Of a stretch of DNA of 16,643 bases, positions 13,629-16,643 are shown piece by piece. The stretch comes from JAPLXD01 sp043802865 (GTDB lineage: Bacteria > Patescibacteriota > Minisyncoccia > Moranbacterales > UBA11712). Where the stretch lies: NCBI GenBank assembly GCA_043802865.1, contig JAZDKQ010000004.1:1-16643 (forward strand). Reading direction: 5' to 3'. The notes below the pieces were generated by a model. That model was not told the DNA's origin. It made no database searches and was given only the letters and a program-made list of their open reading frames with translations. Numbering within the stretch: position 1 is the first letter of the stretch; the number at the start of each line of letters is the position of its first letter. The position numbers and the translations under genes were made by a program.

Positions 13629-14468
13629 TTAATACCCTACATTCAGATACCTGTTTACCCAGAATTGAATCTGGTCCAAAAAAAACAAAACGATGAGAAT
13701 TGCCGCCACCATGAACGGCCCGAAAGGAATCTGGCTCTTCCATGTTTTTTTCTTGAGAGCGATCAAAGCAAGGCTCACAACTGATCCGATGAAATAAGTG
13801 AGAAAAAAAACGAACAAAATCTTCGGCCATCCGACAATGAGTCCCGCCAAAAATCCGAGCTTCACATCCCCTCCCCCGATCCATTTTCCTTTTGAAATCC
13901 AAATGAGCGCGAAAAAGAACAACGCCGCGCCCAGAGCCGAAATGATCGCACCCGTGAGGGGCGAATGAAAATTGGCTATCGAAAGCGGGCTTTGGACATA
14001 TTTGTATATTTGATAGAAAAACGTGACAATGATTGCCGGAAAAACCACCGCGTCAGGGATGAGCATATAGTCGTAGTCGTGCCAAAAAATGATGACGAGA
14101 TAGCAGACCGCGAAAAGCAAAAAGCTCATATCGATTATTATGCTCGTGCCAATTGTTCCGGAAATGATTCCCGCTATTCCCAAAAACGGCGCTCCGAAAA
14201 ACTTGAGAGCCACCCCCGCGAACAAAACTCCGGTCATCAACTCGATGAGAGGATATTCCCACGAAATATATTTCCGGCAGTCGCGGCACTTCCCGTGAAG
14301 CACAACGAAACTCAAAAGCGGAATATTGTCATACCAGCGGATCGTTTTTTTGCAACGCGGACAATGCGAGTGCTCAAAAACAATATCCTCGGCTGTTTTC
14401 AGGCGATAGTTCGCCGCACCCAAAAAACTTCCGATAATCAAACCAGTAATAAAGAAGATTAATACCAT
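13629..14468 (-). CDS. pilD: Type IV prepilin peptidase (PilD)
   Basis: 279-aa inner-membrane aspartyl protease that cuts the basic leader from prepilins at the G-F bond and usually also methylates the new N-terminal phenylalanine. Four cysteines in CPRC (C36, C39) and CRDC (C61, C64) form the zinc-binding cytoplasmic loop expected of the N-terminal methylase domain. The catalytic aspartates are in DYDYMLIPD (131-139) and GGGDVKLG (D201). Several hydrophobic spans are visible (about 2-20, 72-90, 105-128, 140-155, 170-191, 203-235, 250-266). The start ATG has no Shine-Dalgarno. It lies between the three six-cysteine pilins and the three minor pilins that are its expected substrates. The function is well supported. 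Confidence 0.95.
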   Translation of the reverse strand: MVLIFFITGLIIGSFLGAANYRLKTAEDIVFEHSHCPRCKKTIRWYDNIPLLSFVVLHGKCRDCRKYISWEYPLIELMTGVLFAGVALKFFGAPFLGIAGIISGTIGTSIIIDMSFLLFAVCYLVIIFWHDYDYMLIPDAVVFPAIIVTFFYQIYKYVQSPLSIANFHSPLTGAIISALGAALFFFALIWISKGKWIGGGDVKLGFLAGLIVGWPKILFVFFLTYFIGSVVSLALIALKKKTWKSQIPFGPFMVAAILIVLFFLDQIQFWVNRYLNVGY

Positions 14469-14499
14469 ACTAACAGTTTTGCTAATTTTTTAATCTAAA

Positions 14500-14576
14500 A
14501 ATTTTCAATTATCAATTTTCAATAAATGATCAATTCTTCAATGATCAAACGTTTGAAAATTGCGTAATTGAAAATT
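14500..14576. repeat. AT-rich imperfect inverted repeat between pilin and pilD
   Basis: Left arm 14500-14522 (AATTTTC AATTATC AATTTTC AA, period 7) and right arm 14553-14576 are inverted copies with a small mismatch in the middle. ATGATCAA occurs twice in the loop. It is part of the 169-nt spacer 14469-14637, which holds no gene. Confidence 0.65.
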
Positions 14577-14588
14577 CTTTCGCCACTT

Positions 14589-14616
14589 CCCAGCCCCATG
14601 AAATAATGAGGCCGGG
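14589..14616 (-). other. 11-bp stem-loop downstream of a pilin gene
   Basis: In minus-strand RNA, the complements of 14616-14606 and 14599-14589 pair over 11 bp with two G-U wobbles and a six-base loop. The plus strand would have two A-C mismatches, so the structure belongs to the pilin transcript. It follows the pilin stop by about 20 nt. No T-tract follows at once, so it is an end-protecting or weak terminator hairpin. Confidence 0.5.
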
Positions 14617-14637
14617 TATAGCAAAAAAATTTGCAGA

Positions 14638-15075
14638 TTATGGGACAACAATAGCAACGGGTGCTGGTGTCGAACAGCTGGTTTCATTACAAGTGGTCGT
14701 ATAGGTCATTCCGGCAATGTCGCAAGAAACTGAATACGAGAACAATCCATCGCCCGCTGATGCATCGACTACAGTATAGTCATTACCGGTATTTCCAGCC
14801 GCCGCGCAGGTATTGGCCGCCATCGTCGGCCAAACCGTTGCCGGATCAGCGTTGCTGCACATCGCGATTGCGCTGCCGGCCACCAAAGTTCCGCCCGAGT
14901 CATCGCACTGGATCGCCGCCGCTTGCGCGCTTGACGAAGTCGCCTTGAACGAAGCAGCTTTCGCCTTGTTCTTGGCGCTGTTGAGGCTCACCATCACGAT
15001 CGCCGCCAAAATTCCAATGATCGCGATCACAACGAGAAGTTCAACCAGTGTAAAACCTTTTTTGTTTGTTTTCAT
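14638..15075 (-). CDS. Type IV pilin with six cysteines (copy 3)
   Basis: 145-aa prepilin, the best candidate for an abundantly made subunit because it has its own consensus-like promoter and a clear ribosome-binding site. Leader MKTNKKG (7 residues), cleavage at G7-F8, then FTLVELLVVIAIIGILAAIVMV with Glu5. The long amphipathic helix is followed by a small globular domain with six cysteines (C57, C73, C90, C118, C129, C134) and the motif VWP at 81-83. The cysteine number and the WP motif match the two other pilins upstream, so they are paralogues. The 24 nt covering the start and ribosome-binding site (15071-15094) are identical to those of the pilin at 15756-16145. Located outside the cell after export; disulfides are likely (inferred). 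Confidence 0.9.
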   Translation of the reverse strand: MKTNKKGFTLVELLVVIAIIGILAAIVMVSLNSAKNKAKAASFKATSSSAQAAAIQCDDSGGTLVAGSAIAMCSNADPATVWPTMAANTCAAAGNTGNDYTVVDASAGDGLFSYSVSCDIAGMTYTTTCNETSCSTPAPVAIVVP

Positions 15076-15079
15076 TTTT

Positions 15080-15089
15080 TCACCGCCTC
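15080..15089 (-). promoter_or_regulatory. Ribosome-binding site shared by two pilin genes
   Basis: GAGGCGGTGA on the minus strand, four bases before the ATG; GGTGA is complementary to UCACC of the 16S tail and the rest pairs with one mismatch. The same 24-nt block recurs at 16141-16164. Most other genes in the window lack such a site. Confidence 0.7.
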
Positions 15090-15102
15090 TCTAGTTTATA
15101 AT

Positions 15103-15131
15103 ATTATATTTTTATCAATCAATATTTTCAA
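15103..15131 (-). promoter_or_regulatory. Promoter of the six-cysteine pilin (copy 3)
   Basis: The minus strand has TTGAAA (15131-15126), exactly 17 nt, then TATAAT (15108-15103). It starts directly after the stop codon of the preceding pilin (15135-15133). The predicted start near 15096 gives a leader of about 20 nt that includes the ribosome-binding site. Confidence 0.65.
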
Positions 15132-15132
15132 A

Positions 15133-15552
15133 TCACCATATTGCAGTCGCACTGCACGCTACGCTTGGCTGACCGCAGCTATTCATCGCCGAGTTGCAAC
15201 AAATTGTCTGAGAATCTGCGGAACTATAAACTCTGAAATACCAGTTGCTGGACGAGGTCCAATCGGATGCATTGACACTATAGCCGCTTGGAAACACCGG
15301 CCAACTGCCATATCCTTGATTAGAGGAACCACAAATATATCCGCTGAATCGAACCGCGCTATTGCCAATATTCCCTGCGCAACTCACCATCGAAGGAATA
15401 GCACTCGAAGCCTGCGCCATCGCCTTTGATGCCCGCGCTTTTTTGCCATAGCTCGACATTGAAACCGTCACCACCGCGGCCAAAATTCCAATAATCGCGA
15501 TCGCGACCATGACCTCGATGAGAGTAAAACCGGTTTTGTTGTTGTTTTTCAT
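15133..15552 (-). CDS. Type IV pilin with six cysteines (copy 2)
   Basis: 139-aa prepilin. Leader MKNNNKTG (8 residues), cleavage at G8-F9, then FTLIEVMVAIAIIGILAAVVTV with Glu5. The globular part has six cysteines (C58, C74, C118, C119, C126, C133) and SWP near 83-85, the same plan as its two neighbours but more diverged and rich in serine and aromatic residues (DWTSSSNWYFRVYSS). The ATG is preceded by AT-rich sequence without a Shine-Dalgarno, unlike the two flanking pilins. It may be a minor or differently expressed subunit. The spacer before it (15553-15755) carries two sets of stem-loops. Confidence 0.88.
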   Translation of the reverse strand: MKNNNKTGFTLIEVMVAIAIIGILAAVVTVSMSSYGKKARASKAMAQASSAIPSMVSCAGNIGNSAVRFSGYICGSSNQGYGSWPVFPSGYSVNASDWTSSSNWYFRVYSSADSQTICCNSAMNSCGQPSVACSATAIW

Positions 15553-15589
15553 TGATTTTTAATTTCAAATTTAAAATTTCCGCACCTTC

Positions 15590-15617
15590 CCCGCCCTGTT
15601 TTCAAAACCTGGGCGGG
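15590..15617. other. GC-rich stem-loop upstream of pilin copy 2
   Basis: CCCGCCC (15590-15596) and GGGCGGG (15611-15617) with an inner GTTTT/AAAAC stem around a single C: a long, almost perfect hairpin. It lies in the 203-nt spacer 15553-15755, about 40 nt before the ATG of the next pilin. Neither strand has a T-tract after it. It may regulate or process the mRNA between the two pilins. Confidence 0.6.
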
Positions 15618-15692
15618 TTGTTGAGAAAATTGAGCTGTGTAGAGCAAAATCTGCCTCTGGAGGATATATTTTTCAAAACAGAATTTTCTGGC

Positions 15693-15745
15693 TTTGCTAA
15701 ATCTCGCGAAGCGAGACAATCTCGCTAAAATTTAACTTTAGCAAA
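15693..15745 (-). other. Nested stem-loop downstream of pilin copy 1
   Basis: Perfect 9-bp outer arms TTTGCTAAA (15693-15701) and TTTAGCAAA (15737-15745) enclose TCTCGC-GAA-GCGAGA (15702-15716) and a third CTCGCT (15721-15726), which can compete for the same partner. It begins 10 nt after the stop of the pilin at 15756. The short palindrome CAGAATTTTCTG (15679-15690) is followed by TTTT on the minus strand, a weak terminator-like form. Confidence 0.55.
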
Positions 15746-15755
15746 ACGCTATTGG

Positions 15756-16145
15756 TTAGTCGCAGTGACCAGTTGAGGTATCACAAGAGATGTTTCCAGC
15801 GGCACAAACTAATACAATATCATCTATACCAGGAGTCGTTATGGCAGCACCAGCAGTCCAAGTGCATGTATTGCTAAGTGTAGGCCAGTTTACTCCAGTA
15901 TAACCCGTTGCACCAGAGCATATGGCTGTGTTGTTAGCACGAGCACTCACCGTACCGCCTTCCACTAAACAGCCCATCACCATAGGCATTGCACTCTTGA
16001 TGCTTTGCATCGCCGATGATCTTCTGGCTTTGTCTCTTTGGCTTGCCAAACTCACCAACACCACCGCTGCTAAAATTCCGATGATCGCGATCACGACGAG
16101 AAGTTCAACCAGCGTGAAACCCTTTGAGTATTTTTTGTTTTTCAT
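15756..16145 (-). CDS. Type IV pilin with six cysteines (copy 1)
   Basis: 129-aa prepilin. Leader MKNKKYSKG (9 residues), cleavage at G9-F10, then FTLVELLVVIAIIGILAAVVLVSLA with Glu5. The short globular domain has six cysteines (C59, C76, C94, C114, C121, C128) and NWP near 86-88. The start and ribosome-binding region (16141-16164) is identical over 24 nt to that of the pilin at 14638-15075, pointing to a duplication that included the control region. It follows pilC after 35 nt. The three pilins share a layout but differ in their C-terminal domains. The role as a structural pilus subunit is inferred from the family. Confidence 0.9.
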   Translation of the reverse strand: MKNKKYSKGFTLVELLVVIAIIGILAAVVLVSLASQRDKARRSSAMQSIKSAMPMVMGCLVEGGTVSARANNTAICSGATGYTGVNWPTLSNTCTWTAGAAITTPGIDDIVLVCAAGNISCDTSTGHCD

Positions 16146-16180
16146 TTTTTCACCGCCTCTCTAGATTAGTTTTTAAATTT

Positions 16181-16643
16181 TTATTTGATCCCTTGCGCTA
16201 TATTATATATCGGAATGATGATCGAGAAAACTAGCGTTCCGACGCCGACGCCCAGAATCACAATCAGCACCGGTTCAATGATCGACGAAAGATTGGACAC
16301 GATCTGATCGGCCTCGCGGGAAAAGAATTTCGCCATCGTGTCGAGAGTCGTGTCGAGCTTCCCCGTATCCTCTCCCACTTTGATCATCTGTGTCATAATC
16401 GACGGAAAATCATCCTTCTTTTTTGAAAAAACCTCACTCATTGAACCGCCCGTTTTCACTTTGTCCGCCGCTTCAGAGATGTGATTCTCATAGACGACAT
16501 TTCCGACCACCCGTCCAGTGATCTGAAGCGCGCTCACAATCGGAAGGCCGCTTCTCACAAGAGTGCTCAAATTCTCGGCAAAACGAGCCAGATATACAAA
16601 CCTCAAAACTCTTCCGATCAGAGGAATTTTGAGCTTGATCACA
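16181..16643 (-). CDS. pilC: Type IV pilus assembly protein PilC, C-terminal part
   Basis: The gene runs off the right edge of the window; 153 codons of its C-terminal half are present. PilC/GspF is the inner-membrane platform protein that couples the assembly ATPase to pilin extraction. The visible part is the second T2SSF domain: FAENLSTLVRSGLPIVSALQI, then MIKVGEDTGKLDTTLDTMAKFFSREAD, ending in the hydrophobic segment EPVLIVILGVGVGTLVFSIIIPIYNIAQGIK, which is characteristic of the family's C-terminus. It heads the pilin cluster in transcription order. The first visible GTG is an internal codon, not the start. A TATAAT near its 3' end (16207-16202) could drive the next pilin but has a poor -35. 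Confidence 0.93.
   Translation of the reverse strand, partial: VIKLKIPLIGRVLRFVYLARFAENLSTLVRSGLPIVSALQITGRVVGNVVYENHISEAADKVKTGGSMSEVFSKKKDDFPSIMTQMIKVGEDTGKLDTTLDTMAKFFSREADQIVSNLSSIIEPVLIVILGVGVGTLVFSIIIPIYNIAQGIK

Overview
The window looks like a chromosomal piece of a Patescibacteria (Candidate Phyla Radiation) bacterium, probably a Parcubacteria-type lineage. This is inferred from a 16S rRNA with lineage-type changes in universal sites, compact genes that mostly lack Shine-Dalgarno sequences, several type IV pilin genes, and AT-rich short repeats that run through genes and spacers. The organism was not identified by database search. Every supported gene lies on the minus strand, so transcription runs from high to low coordinates.

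Layout in transcription order. (1) 16643-11636, a type IV pilus block: the C-terminal part of PilC (cut by the window edge), three six-cysteine pilins, prepilin peptidase PilD, and three minor pilins (FimT/GspH-like, PilV-like, PilW/GspJ-like). (2) 11635-11475, a spacer with a pair of 19-bp palindromes. (3) 11474-2093, a co-directional housekeeping run with short gaps: ligA, gatC, gatA, a small membrane protein of unknown function, gap, murI, a D-aminoacylase-family amidohydrolase, murD. MurI makes D-glutamate and MurD attaches it to the peptidoglycan precursor; the amidohydrolase between them may supply or recycle D-amino acids. (4) 2092-1629, an rRNA promoter with two consensus hexamers followed by a structured leader of about 420 nt. 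(5) 1628-63, a full-length 16S rRNA gene, followed by the first 62 nt of the downstream spacer. The 23S and any spacer tRNA lie outside the window.

The most striking signal is a set of short AT-rich tandem arrays with a 7-bp unit (4-5 copies each). They occur in frame inside ligA, in the prepilin leader region of two adjacent minor pilins, and in spacers. A matching AT-rich stretch forms the tip of 16S helix 17. Separately, four kinds of palindromic intergenic repeat (CCTAACAT-type, CCCGACGTTGCATCGGG, a 72-bp element with perfect 17-bp inverted ends, and an inverted pair built on GAAGCAATC) occupy spacers only. No CRISPR array, transposase gene, integrase, tRNA or toxin-antitoxin pair was seen.
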